The notes under the pieces are model-generated. The model was not told where the DNA came from. It was given only the letters and a program-made list of their open reading frames with translations, and made no database searches. A stretch of DNA of 64,000 bases from Strongylocentrotus droebachiensis. Taxonomy: Eukaryota; Echinodermata; Echinoidea; Camarodonta; Strongylocentrotidae. Where the stretch lies: positions 62,001 through 126,000 of the forward strand of contig JAVYIG010004932.1 in the NCBI GenBank assembly GCA_035222895.1, read 5' to 3'. Below are positions 49,061 to 59,549 of the stretch, one piece after another; the first letter of the stretch is position 1, and every line of letters starts with the position of its first letter. A program made the position numbers and the translations under genes.

Positions 49061-50090
49061 CTGTTCTTGTGTAATGCTTTAACATATCTATCATTAGAAC
49101 GCATGCTCCAGCTTTGGGGACTCTAAAGTTAAACGATTTCTTATTGCTCTGGGGTTGAAAACACTTGTTGATCGCAGTATTGTCTGATGTGATGTCTTCA
49201 CCCGAGGACAGTTACCACACAGCGAGAAACACGAATAGTTTTTACTTCGGGAGAAAAAGGGACACATTTAGGACGGCTTACAAATTCGGTCAAAATGCTT
49301 GTAAACAATTCGCCTTAAACCTCTTTCAATTTACGATATGAGAAAATTCAATGCGTCAACTGAATTCATAAATAGAATAGACGTAGGGAAATGTTTAAAG
49401 ATAAGCTTTGAAAAGTACGAGCCTAATGGACTTTAATATTAAATTCCGAGGTCAAATTGTCCTATTTGAAAGAGATTTATGCCCCGGAAAAATCATGTTG
49501 ATCTTTTTATCTAAACCCGAAATGCCCATATTTGTGTAATTGTATGTTCTTCTGCAAATTCTCTCCATTTGCACAAAATTGCAATATAGCCTAACTTAAT
49601 TTGTAAAGGCATAAAAACATACACGGTGAAAATCCAGAAAATCATCTTTAGATATAATGGGATTGCAAAATCCAAATTGCTTATTTTCCCCACTTTTTAA
49701 AAATATAACCCATTTTTCAAAGTTTCAAAATCATTTGAAGTACCTTTTTTTTAAATGTTTGCATGAAAGAAATTTTCGCAAAATGTAGACGAACGGTGCT
49801 ATGTCAGTAGTGATTCAACTTTCTTGCGGCATGAAACTTTTGCGCATCTGAACTTTTTAAAAGTCGGTTATTCTGGTTATGTTTCTGTATTAAGTTCAGT
49901 CTAAAAAATAACATTCTGAGCCATGCCTTGCGGAGTTCCTCTTAACATTTCAACTAAAATCCCTTAGTTCCAGATAAAAGTCCCACGTCTTTTAAATGGA
50001 TTTAAGTGTATGAGTTCGCCTATAGTGCTGTAGGGTAAGAAAGCAAAATATTTAGAACAAAAAGCACTTTATTGCTACCAATCGTTTCAT
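49061..50090. other. No gene recognised
   Basis: AT-rich sequence without a visible repeat or domain. Confidence 0.4.
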
Positions 50091-50447
50091 CCAGTGTAGT
50101 AGCTAAAGGGGGACACGGGGGCACGTGCCCCCTCCCCAAATCGAATAAAAATGGGCGGAAGCGATGGGAGAGATGACGGAAAAAAAGAAAAAGAACGTGA
50201 GATAATATAAGAAGATTGCTCGAAAATGCTCATCAGAGATTATACTTTGTATATATATTTTATTTATACCTATTTTTACTTATTCTTTATTGCTGTATTG
50301 AATTTATGTTCATGATTTTGTGATTATTATTATCATTATGTATATATTTTCTAAACTATAGTTCCGCATTATGTTTAACAGGGCCTCGTGGATTTATTGG
50401 AGATAATGATTTACCCTGTCTAAATATCATAAATAAATAAATAAATG
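50091..50447 (+). mobile_element. LINE 3' tail, preceded by a transposon-like terminus
   Basis: ccagtgtagtagctaaaggg at 50091, then acgggggcacgtgccccct, resembles the terminus of a small DNA element (one end only). From about 50220 the sequence is a LINE 3' UTR ending in cagggcctcgtggattt, tttaccctgtctaaat and (AAAT)n at 50427-50445, the same signature as the antisense LINE at 46196. Confidence 0.55.
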
Positions 50448-50680
50448 AATACTATATATTATGGGAATCAATAATGTGGGGACAACAGTCTCAAGTGATA
50501 TCGATAAAATGATTTGGAGTGATCAGATCTGCGTCCTTCATGTACTGTACAGCAGAGAAGAAAGATAAATGGAAATATTACTGATAGATAGAAGACATAA
50601 AGGAAAAGAGACAGAGTGAGTGTGTATGTCAGGCCGTTTCAGTCTAAATGGCAACATGGTAGAGGTGTTGTGGTCGAGTG

Positions 50681-50843
50681 GACCCAGGTGAAGTAAATGG
50701 GTACCTGGTAGGAATTCATTCCTTGAAACGCAGCGCGCGTAACAGCTGTACTGCTAAAGCCAGGGTAATTATGCTGCATTATTGTAGAGTGACTTCTGCA
50801 TAGGAAGTGTTAGGCGCTATATAAGCAAGGATAATTATTATTA
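50681..50843 (+). mobile_element. SINE 3' half
   Basis: Starts at gacccaggtgaagtaaatgg and continues with gtacctggtaggaattcat, ttccttgaaacgcagcgcgc, gtaacagctgtactgctaaa, gccagggtaattatgctgca, gttaggcgctatataagc and a short (ATT)n. Very close to the minus-strand copy at 53879-54172. The tRNA head is missing. Confidence 0.85.
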
Positions 50844-51354
50844 TAACATATTCCATCTACAAAGGGGCATGGGGTATTTCCCCTCCCGTAATTGTTAATC
50901 TGCCCCATCAACATTTCACCATTTAGTTCAGCGTTTTTCAACGGGGGCGACTGAAGGTAATATTAGAAACAAATTTTGAAATAATGTCAACTTCTGGAAA
51001 CGAAGTATCAAAAACCGCAAAATTCCGAAATATATATCACCTTCGGCATTTTTATGGCCAAATAATATTTCTGAGATAGTAGCCTAAATTATCTTTTGCC
51101 TTGCTCGCTGTGCTTTACTAACATTTTTCCAAGAGAGAAATAAAAGTGCATTGCTCGCTCGCAATATTAAGGATCTGGATAGGGCCTCATAGACCTCACG
51201 TGAAAACATGACTCCACATATGTGTACGAGTGATGGAAAACTAATCTTCTCTGATGAATTTTGGATTAGGGTGACGCAAAACTGTTAAGCTCCTGATAAG
51301 GTGCCGTGATTGAAGATGGGTTGAACAACGCTGATCTAGTAAAGTAAAGACTGG
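50844..51354. other. No gene recognised
   Basis: No repeat or coding domain supported. Confidence 0.4.
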
Positions 51355-51390
51355 TGCCCACCCACCCACCCCCTCCCTCCCTCCCTCCCT
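51355..51390 (+). repeat. (CCCT)n/(CCCA)n microsatellite
   Basis: Short tetranucleotide C-rich repeats. Confidence 0.9.
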
Positions 51391-51899
51391 ATGACTAAGC
51401 CCACGTTACTGAACTGGTTTCATCTCCGGCTTAACATGACTCCCAGGTCAAATTGCAGTTCTGATCTAACCATCCTTCAAGGATGCCGAGTTAACCTGTT
51501 TTTCTTGCATTCTGTTAGTTCTGCTCGTGTTTTGGTATGGTAATGTAATAAATATACTGTCATACCGCGATGGAGAGGTTGTATAATGTGGTATATAGGA
51601 AAGGGTTCACACGATACGGTAATCTTATGTCAGATATATATTTTTTGAAGATTACTTTGGTTAACTTTTGTAATGATTGAAAGCATACTTACCACAAACT
51701 TGTTACCAGACAAAATTACCATATTTCATGCCTTTCATTTGATTGCATACTTACCTATCAATAAACATATATGTTATCCATAACTCAGAAAATGAAAATG
51801 TAAAATGTAATTTATGGATGTACTACTAGTGTCCTCCCTGTCGAAATTGTATTGTTTCCATTATTTTTGGTTTGTCTGATATACACTCTCATCCTCAGC

Positions 51900-51961
51900 A
51901 ATATCTTATCTCTCTCTCTCTATCTCTCGTTTTATCTCTCTTTTTCTCTCCCTTTCTCTTC

Positions 51962-51994
<33 letters not shown>

Positions 51995-51998
51995 ACAC
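51900..51998 (+). repeat. (CT)n microsatellite
   Basis: Imperfect (CT)n of about 100 bp ending in (CA)n. The two overlapping Ser/Leu-rich frames at 51852-52141 are artefacts. Confidence 0.95.
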
Positions 51999-53784
51999 AC
52001 TTTTCCTGGACCTCCTGTGCTGTCTGCACTATTTTCCTCCTTACCTCTCTTCTATATTTCTCTCCAGCCCTTTTGTTCTCTCTTCTCTCTTATTTCGAAC
52101 AATCTTTTCATATATGTCATTTTATGATGATTGTGGAATAGATTTAAGCAACTGTTAGCTGTTAAGCCAATTTTAATAATTTGTATATAGGTGTTCAATG
52201 ATTTACTTTGAAAATCAATTCACTGTGTGATGTGTCTAAATACGATTTGCTATGTCTTTGTTACAAAGAACACCAATGCCCTTCCTTAAAGATGGTGGAC
52301 CCCCTTCCCCTACCCCTCCCCTCTGATCGGACCCACTCTACGTCACTTAAAAAACCTGAATAAAACATTCCTCTATAATCTATGAAATGTTGTTTCCGAA
52401 ATGCCAGAAAAAAAAAGAAAACGGTGCATTCAATTGTAACAACAAATCAACACATTGAAGAGTAATAAAATCCATGTTCCTTTTTTCACTCGACTGCGTT
52501 GTCATGGTTACACCATTAACCCAGATTGGCGGGGAAACGAACACTTGATAATTATTTTGCGACAATTCAATGAAAGCCTCTTCTCAAGGACATTATAAGG
52601 GGCTTGTGTCTCGTCCGTCAATTAAGAAAAAGAAAAAAAAATAGGTATTTTTTGTTGTTCTTGAAACTATTGTATTTCTCGTACTACGCACCTCAAATCA
52701 ATCACAATTGTATTCTCAAATTGCGCGTGAAGAAAAAATTATAATGAATTTCAGAATTTCGATCACATCGCCTTTCAAATCAATGATTGTTTGTCATATT
52801 GGAGAATAATTTATATCTTTCAAACTGATGATAGAAGGAAATGGCAAAATATATTGCAGTGATAGGCGACGTGCTTGGTAACAACTTGGGATTTGCAATA
52901 TAATAACACACAACGGTTTGTTTAATCAAAGGGAACTTGAAGCTACTAGGTGTATATGAAAACATGTTTATCAAATAGGTACTGAAATAAATAATTGAAA
53001 AAAGGCGAGGCAAAAACCCGTCATATATTGAGTAAATCGTTCACATAAAGGGAGATATTATTTAACCTAAATGTGAAATTGACATGTAAGTCACAAATTT
53101 AAATCTCAGATGCAAGATTCTAGAGAATAAAGCTCTTTAGTCAAGCTCTTATCAAAACTATTACAATTTAGACTGACTTTGACAAAAAATTGTAAACCCC
53201 TAGAAATTTCGGGTTAAAATCATTTTTCAAAATATATTCTAAAAAACGCAATGTTGATTGATGCACCATCATCATGTTGTCCAGTGTTGGCCACAGATGG
53301 CGTCAAGCAACTCTTTGACTTCAATATTTCATTGACACTCCCTGGCAGCATCTTAATAGGGTTTCGTCCCAATGATGTTTCCCTCTCGTGAAATTGTACA
53401 TTTTAGATCAAAAACATAAGACAGACAAACAGAAAACAGAAAAATGCCATAGGAGAAAATCATCAAATCTAAATTGTAATGCAAATGCTGATACACTGTG
53501 AATACCGTAGAAATATGAATTATAATCATCGTGTAAACATGATGCACACAGGGTTCATGTCGTACGTTTGAGTTGTAATCTTATCATTTACTGTTTACTA
53601 CAAAGGCATACAAATAACTCGTTGGTGTGATTTGATAATAACATTTTTCATCGTTTATTGTCTTACAATTGTGAAGTAATTTACCACAATCAACTAGCTT
53701 TTTATGCTGGTTGGATTACGCACTGAATGCATACTCAGTAACAATCCAGTAATAATTGTATGTAGCTATATTTATTTGATACAA
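51999..53784. other. No gene recognised
   Basis: AT-rich sequence. Short frames on both strands have no recognisable domain. Confidence 0.4.
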
Positions 53785-53878
53785 CGTGATGGCTCAGTGG
53801 TAAAGCAGTGGTCTCGCTACCGGGAGGTTCGAGGTTCGAAAACAAGTCGATGCGGTATAGTGCCCTTTGGTAAGGCAT
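53785..53878 (+). mobile_element. SINE tRNA-like head, sense
   Basis: gatggctcagtggtaaagca (A-box-like TGGCTCAGTGG) and gggaggttcgaggttcgaaa (B-box-like GGTTCGA) lie at tRNA spacing, followed by tgccctttggtaaggcatta. The element stops there and joins directly to the (AAT)n of an inverted SINE. Confidence 0.8.
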
Positions 53879-54172
53879 TAATAATAATAATAATTATCCT
53901 TGCTCAAATAGCGCCTAACACTTACTTTGTCAGAAGTCTCTAAGCGCTCTACAATAATGCAGCATAATTACCCTGGCTTTAGCAGTGCAGCTGTTACGCG
54001 CGCTGCGTTTCAAGGAATAAATTCCTACTAGGTACCCATTTACTTCACCTAGGTGGAGTGTGGCAAATGTATATCAATGTCTAGCCAAAGGACATTAGTG
54101 CGGCGGCAGGACTCGAACCGCGGACCTTGTGATCGACAGTCCGGCGATGTTAATCCTCATTACCAAGGATTT
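53879..54172 (-). mobile_element. Full-length SINE, antisense
   Basis: On the minus strand: tRNA-like head ttggtaatgaggattaaca with B box cgcggttcgagtcctgccg, then ctaatgtcctttggc, ccacctaggtgaagtaaatg, gtacctagtaggaa, the cgcagcgcgcgtaacagctg block, gagcgcttagagacttct, gttaggcgctatttgagc and (ATT)n. It is the most complete copy in the window and can serve as the local reference for the family. Confidence 0.85.
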
Positions 54173-54469
54173 AAAACCGTAGGACTTCTTGTTGCTCATA
54201 CAAACACGCACATGCTTCCTTAGCAGTCAGGTTTAACAAACCAATTACAAATACAATGTAATTTAATATAATTAAATACAATACAATACAAAACATGAAA
54301 TGGTTCTCTACTTTTCTACATCGTATTGTAATACTAATAAGTTATACTAAATTGACTATAGTTATTGTGTGTATGTGTTTGTGTACTAAATAGTGTATTA
54401 AATTGTTGGAACATAGACTAATTGTCCACCTAAAGGGGACTTAAATAATCTAATATTAAATGTATTCCA
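54173..54469. other. No gene recognised
   Basis: AT-rich, with atacaatacaataca repeats near 54280. Confidence 0.4.
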
Positions 54470-55145
54470 ATAGACGGTAATGATCTGAAAATCTCCCTGC
54501 TAGCACATGACTATACATGTTTCATTGATGGGTCTCTTCTTTCTCTTAATTCATTATTTGATACCATTGGTAAATTTTCCGTTTATTCGGGTTGTAAACT
54601 TAACTTAAATGAAGCAGAAGCTATATGGATTGGCTCCAAACGGGGATCTCTACAACAGCTATTAACTGAAACGGGTTTAAAATGATACAAAGAGTAGTTT
54701 AAGACATGTGGAATACACTTTTCTTTGAATACTAACCGTTTATTCGACCTTAATTATAAGACAAAACTTAAGTCAAATGAAAATACTCTGAATCGTTGGC
54801 GCGCTAGAAATGTATCCATAGTTGGGAAGATCTGTCCTTATTGTCGCTTCAACTTCTATATGCGTTATGTATTTAGATACCAAAATCCTTTTTCTAAACA
54901 TTGAATACAATTTTGTATAGGTTCATATGGAATGGGGGCATTGAAAGGGTCAAAATACAATTCATGTGTAATGATGTTTCTTTATGTGGTTTAAGGATGA
55001 ATTGACCTCTATTCATACGCTTTAGCTCAGAAGAAGTCTTGGGTTAAGATGCTACTAGACGATAATTATATAAGCTTATGGAAATCTATTGAGCTTTTAT
55101 GGAAGGCTCATGCCCCTGATCAAATTTTATTTGCAGGATGTTACC
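54470..55145 (+). mobile_element. Decayed L1/Tx1-like LINE reverse transcriptase
   Basis: One frame reads LLAHDYTCFIDGSLLSLNSL, then FDTIGKFSVYSGCKLNLNEA, then EAIWIGSKRGSLQQLLTETG, then a stop. This is the L1/Tx1-type catalytic region and the segment after it, with the expected (F/L)ADD motif changed to LAHD. Later segments are readable in shifted frames: TCGIHFSLNTNRLFDLNYKT, NTLNRWRARNVSIVGKI and KKSWVKMLLDDNYISLWKSI. Multiple stops and shifts show that the copy is dead. No 3' tail could be placed. Confidence 0.75.
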
Positions 55146-55461
55146 TTAACTTTAACGCTACCGATATTTTTTGCTAATATGCGTATTTGTTGTTTCTAAT
55201 ATTTATTAACCTTTTTATCACTCATAACCAAAACCAAAAAAGGCGTTGAATGATTTCCCGGATGTGTTGACGTTATAAATCAACAGGAAACCCTGTATAC
55301 CAAGTACTCAAACGTTGTATTATAGAGAGGTATTATTTATCGTAACACAAATGTCCTCCACCGCTTTACCTGTCATAATATTAATAAGCCATTGTGTCCA
55401 TTACATGACTGATGGGTAACCCTTCAATCCAAATACATGCTTAAGTTCAGAACTAGACTTC

Positions 55462-55600
55462 TCTGGTAAGGCATTAACCAGCGTACGCCATTCCCGACCC
55501 AGGTGCGATAAATATTCGCAAGAATTCCAGGCTTGAGTGCCTTATCATGAAAGCTCTGCTAAAGGCGTGGTAACAACATTCCCTTGTTTTATTGTATGCA
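55462..55600 (+). mobile_element. Diverged SINE relic
   Basis: ggtaaggcattaaccagc, cccgacccaggtgcgataaa, gcaagaattccaggcttgag and tctgctaaaggcgtgg follow the order of the SINE body (caagacatta, cacccaggtg, ggcaggaatt...ccttgaaa, tgctaaagcc). Strongly diverged and without a tail. Confidence 0.55.
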
Positions 55601-56440
55601 CAATATGTTTTTAAACCAGCTGTGCGGCTACTATAACACGTATTTCTAACTCTAAATTATCTTCAATGTATTTTACTTAAGATTAATTTCATCATGTTTT
55701 TACAATTTAATCACAGAATTTTCATCATATGTCAATATTCAATGAAATGTGATCACTACAACTTACGCATTCTTACAAATATTTTGCTCTCTCTCTTACC
55801 AAGGACAGAAAGCCAGTAATTGCTACGAATTTAAACATTATTGTCATGAGTTTTGCGGTGTAGTTACAACGTTAATCCAAATCGATGCGATAGATTTCAG
55901 TATACCGTCCTAGGATTTTTTTTAATGTCAAAAGTTACATTTTCAAATGGAGGAAATACAATTTCCTATTTGAAATCGATGGACTAGAGTTCTTCCAACG
56001 TTTATAAAGCGAGTGAATCGCTCAGTCACCATGATCCGTGTGATTCTCAGGTAGAAATGATATGCAAAAAGCGGTATTTATGTTACAAATTGGACTGAAT
56101 ATACGGAGTTTGGGTGTATAATTGAGCAGGAACGTTCGTGAGCATAGCCCGGAGTACTTCAAACGTAAACCTAAGATGAAATCTCGGGGTTTTACTGGGT
56201 GGTGGGGACATCGAATTTGAATTTTCAATCTCTCGACTCAACTGCATTATCTTGGTTCCCTTTCTCGATGAGCTGAAAATCCAAGATTCTGTCGACTGAT
56301 CTCTATTGCCCGGATGCAACGTGGGTTGCAATTTGGAGTCAAGGTGGAAATGTTTGTAGGCATAATTCCATGAAACAACAAGGAATACGTTGGTCTAAAA
56401 TTCTTACCACTCTCTTTGCGTGTGTAGAGCATCGATACAC
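55601..56440. other. No gene recognised
   Basis: AT-rich sequence. The minus-strand frames at 56022-56331 have no recognised domain, and the 214-codon frame at 56247-56891 is mostly translated CT repeat. Confidence 0.4.
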
Positions 56441-56461
56441 CAGTATTAGAAAGGAGAAGGA

Positions 56462-56712
56462 GGGGGGGGGGGGGGAGGGAGATTGGTGCATACCATTTTA
56501 GTAAACAAAGTCTATGCAAGAAAGGCCATTCGGCGTAGATAACAACATACCGATCTGAAGAGAGAGAGAGAGAGAGCGAGAGAAAGAGAGAAATTGGGGC
56601 AGGAACCATACAATATTTTATGCAACAGAGGCCATGTGACGTAAATAATAACATAATAATCGGAAGAGAGAGAGAGAGAGAGATGGGGAAAGAGGGCTGT
56701 GATTGGTAGAGA

Positions 56713-56762
<50 letters not shown>

Positions 56763-57255
56763 CATAGGGGGCAAAGATAAATACGAGGAGAAAGTTAGAT
56801 CAAATGAAATGAAGTGAGAGAAAGAGTAGGAAAGAAAGAGAGAGGGGGAAGATATCATAAAACGAGGTACGCAACAGAGGCCATCTAACATAGATAAACA
56901 TATATTTATTTGTTTGGGAGAGACAGATATATATCCAGAGAGAGAGATAGACAGAGTGAGAAAGACAGAGAGAGAAATGGAGGGATAGAGAGATAGAGAG
57001 TGGGTAACCGATGGAGAAATACAGACTGAGGTAGATAGATTAATAGAGAAGATGGGGAAGAATGAGAAATAGATAATCTAGAAAGAAAGAAAGAAGGGGG
57101 TGAAGGAGAGAAGGGAAGAAAATTAATATGGTGTTATCTAAGGTAGATGGGAACACACCTATTCTGTTTTTGTTCATGAAACAAACTTTAAAGTGACAGT
57201 GATTTGAAGAGAATACTAATACGGATAAAGAAAAAAAAGAGAGAGAGAGATATAT

Positions 57256-57293
<38 letters not shown>

Positions 57294-57300
57294 TGAGAGT
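56462..57300 (+). repeat. GA-rich satellite region
   Basis: Many (GA)n blocks (56559-56592, 56665-56685, 56717-56759, 56930-57000, 57236-57288) and a 14-G run at 56462. Between the first blocks a diverged unit recurs three times near 56512, 56620 and 56868: tatgcaacagaggccatgtg, acgtagataataacata, a gatcggaag word, then GA. The microsatellites therefore sit in an older repeat rather than in unique DNA. Confidence 0.85.
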
Positions 57301-57328
57301 TGGGAAAGGGGGTGTTAAAGGGGTATGG

Positions 57329-57451
57329 GGATGGGGTAGGCGCGGATTCAGCCGGCGGCAGGGGAGGTGGCCAATCTAAAAAAAAGAGGTAAAATTACAC
57401 CTTTTTTTCTCCAGGGGGAGGGGGGGGGCTGGATCCGCCACTGGGATGGGG
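57329..57451. mobile_element. 107-bp hAT-like MITE with 8-bp TSD
   Basis: GGATGGGG at 57329-57336 is repeated exactly at 57444-57451, flanking an element (57337-57443) with ends TAGGCGCGGATTCAGCC and, reverse complemented, CAGTGGCGGATCCAGCC. An 8-bp target duplication with CAGTGGCGGATCCAG-type ends is typical of hAT-derived MITEs. The inside contains a G run and the dyad aggtaaaattacacct. No coding capacity. Confidence 0.85.
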
Positions 57452-57771
57452 TATGGGAATGGGGAACTATATATTGGGCAATGTGGAGCTATCTCACTTA
57501 GATGAGAACATGTTGATCTGTTATTTGGATTATCGACTGTTTACAGTTCCTGCCAGTAAATACACTAACTTCATGCCAACATGTTAGAAACATGAAGATA
57601 GGAGAGATAGAGAGAGATAGACAGAGAGAGGGGAGAGATAGGGGGAGAGTGTGAGAAAAGGGGGGTAGATTAGTCGAGATGAGAATGCATTGAGCTCATT
57701 CGACAATCTCTTCACTTTGCTCAAGTCAGTTTAATCACAAACTTTGTGTTTGGCAGAGTACCAGCAACTGT
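57452..57771. other. No gene; minor GA blocks
   Basis: gatagagagagatagacaga near 57605 and a purine-rich patch to 57670. Otherwise nothing recognised. Confidence 0.5.

Positions 57772-57810
<39 letters not shown>
57772..57810 (+). repeat. (GA)n microsatellite
   Basis: About 19 GA units, nearly perfect. Confidence 0.95.
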
Positions 57811-57811
<1 letters not shown>

Positions 57812-58650
57812 ACAATATCAAAGCATTTTACACAAAGTAGGCCTTTTTTTAACCGCCTACTTTCATCTGACTCTAATTAAATCTTTTCTGGATTTTTCCT
57901 ACTTCATGAATCCCACAGAGCAAACCGCACTCGACCCTTTTCTGATTGTCCCAGTTACAAGGATCCTTTTCTGTTTCAAACATTTCTTTTCAGTCGATAA
58001 AAGTTGGATTTTCCTGATGATTTATCATGTGAAGTAGACATGTCTGAAGGTCAATTATGTGAGGATGATCTCCAACACGATTATCAAGCGTACTATGAGA
58101 ATGAAGATACCGGAATAATCCGGCCTGAGGTCTAATGCAGCACGTTGATTTCCATGTTACCTTACAAGCATTTTTGTTAGAAAGTGAGTCAATTGGACTT
58201 GATTCATTTGAAGCAAGACCATCTGATATATTTCAGTTAATAAATAGCAGGATGCGAACAATTTAAAGGTGCTGTGAGCTTTTTCCATCACCTCATGTGG
58301 AATATTAAACAAAAGATATGTGAGAACTCGTCTTCAGTGCCTGAACCTCAATATATTAAAGATATCTCGTGAGCTGACCACGCCCAAAACAAATGGTTAT
58401 AAACCATGTGTCCACGGATTCGTACGATCGCCTGCGAGGTCGTTGTGTGGTGTGCTCCCTGTCAGTCAGTGTCAGACGTCACTTTTCTATTATCACTTTG
58501 AAGTTTTTTTTCAGATTAATACAGTATAAAATCATGAAAATTCATCGTAATAGATGGAAGAAACATCAACGCATAGGCTATTGCAAGTATCTTATGATGA
58601 AAATGTAACTATACAAGGACATACGTTTTTATTTGTTGAAATGTCATGAT
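57811..58650. other. No gene recognised
   Basis: A somewhat less AT-rich patch at 58310-58500 (cacgcccaaaacaaatgg; gtgtgctccctgtcagtcag) looks repeat-like, but I found no second copy in the window. Confidence 0.35.
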
Positions 58651-58805
58651 AAAGTGGTCCATTCACTTGACTCTCAATCCATGGATCGAGGGTTCGTATC
58701 ACAGCCTGTCATTAATAACTTTCCTAAAGGCAAGACATTAATCTACATTTTCCAATGTCCACCCAAGTAAAATTACTGGGAAAATAATATTGCAGGGCCC
58801 ACAGG
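58651..58805 (+). mobile_element. SINE, second subfamily
   Basis: Same layout as the minus-strand copy at 61808: aagtggtccattcacttgac, a gagggttcgtatcac B-box-like word, gcaagacattaatctacatt, cacccaagtaaaattactgg, aataatattgcagggccc. No terminal (ATT)n is preserved; a separate (ATT)n lies 50 bp downstream. Confidence 0.7.
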
Positions 58806-58860
58806 TAGAAAAGCATCAAGGTCGACCACTCTTTCCTGGATAAACAACATAATAATACTG

Positions 58861-59005
58861 TATTGTTATTACTACTATTACTATTATTATTATTATTATT
58901 ATTATCATTATTATTATTATTATTATTGTCATTAATATTATCATTATTATTGTCATTGTTATTATTAATATTATTACCATTATTATTATTGTTGCTGTTG
59001 TTGGC
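58861..59005 (+). repeat. (ATT)n microsatellite
   Basis: Imperfect (ATT)n of about 145 bp with GTC/GTT variants. The Leu-rich frame at 58863-59138 is an artefact. It may be the expanded tail of the SINE that ends near 58805. Confidence 0.95.
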
Positions 59006-59427
59006 GTTTGTGTTTCTTGTGTGCTTTATATTCCAATGGTCATTGGGCAGATCCTTTATCAGGACCCAAATTAGACCAAGGCTTGTGAACAGTACTAAGA
59101 GACATCATTTTTTGTTAGCGACTATGTATTTCCCATGAAATATACGTAGATAGACTCTTTCAACGTGAGAAGGAAAATAGATTTAATACTCCAAGATGTA
59201 TTTTTCCGCCATGTGTTTCCCTACATATCTATGCATAAATCAACTAGAAAAGTAGAGACATTTTAAAAGGTTAAACAGTGAAGGTACAGTTAATGAACCG
59301 TGACGGTTGCCTAATAGACAGCTTGACTAATGTTATGCATACTTTGTGTTAACAAACTTTTTCTTGGCTAGTAAAACTTGCCAGAGCATTTACCCTCTAT
59401 TAGTACACAAAGAATACACAGCAGTGA
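59006..59427. other. No gene recognised
   Basis: AT-rich sequence without a supported feature. Confidence 0.4.
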
Positions 59428-59549
59428 GGGTATTAGTAAGAAATACCAACACAAGGTACTTTTGGAACAGTCTAACACGCCCGAGGCGGTAGCCAAGGGT
59501 GTTTGGACTGTTTTGAAGGTACCGAGTGTGGGTAATTTTACTAATAACC
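59428..59549. repeat. Foldback, about 120 bp
   Basis: The left arm ggtattagtaagaaa, accaacacaaggtac, ttttggaacagtctaacac is matched by the reverse complement of the right arm: ggttattagtaaaatta, cccacactcggtacc, ttcaaaacagtccaaacac. The loop lies near 59490 (cgaggcggtagcc). Confidence 0.75.

Noticed and set aside
51852..52141. Two overlapping Ser/Leu-rich ORFs
   Set aside because: Translation of a (CT)n tract in two frames.
53785..53855. Functional tRNA gene
   Set aside because: The A- and B-box words are present, but acceptor and anticodon stems do not pair convincingly and SINE body sequence follows.
56247..56891. 214-codon minus-strand ORF
   Set aside because: Mostly Ser/Leu repeats from (GA)n on the other strand, with no domain.
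58863..59138. Leu-rich ORF resembling a membrane segment
   Set aside because: Translation of (ATT)n microsatellite.
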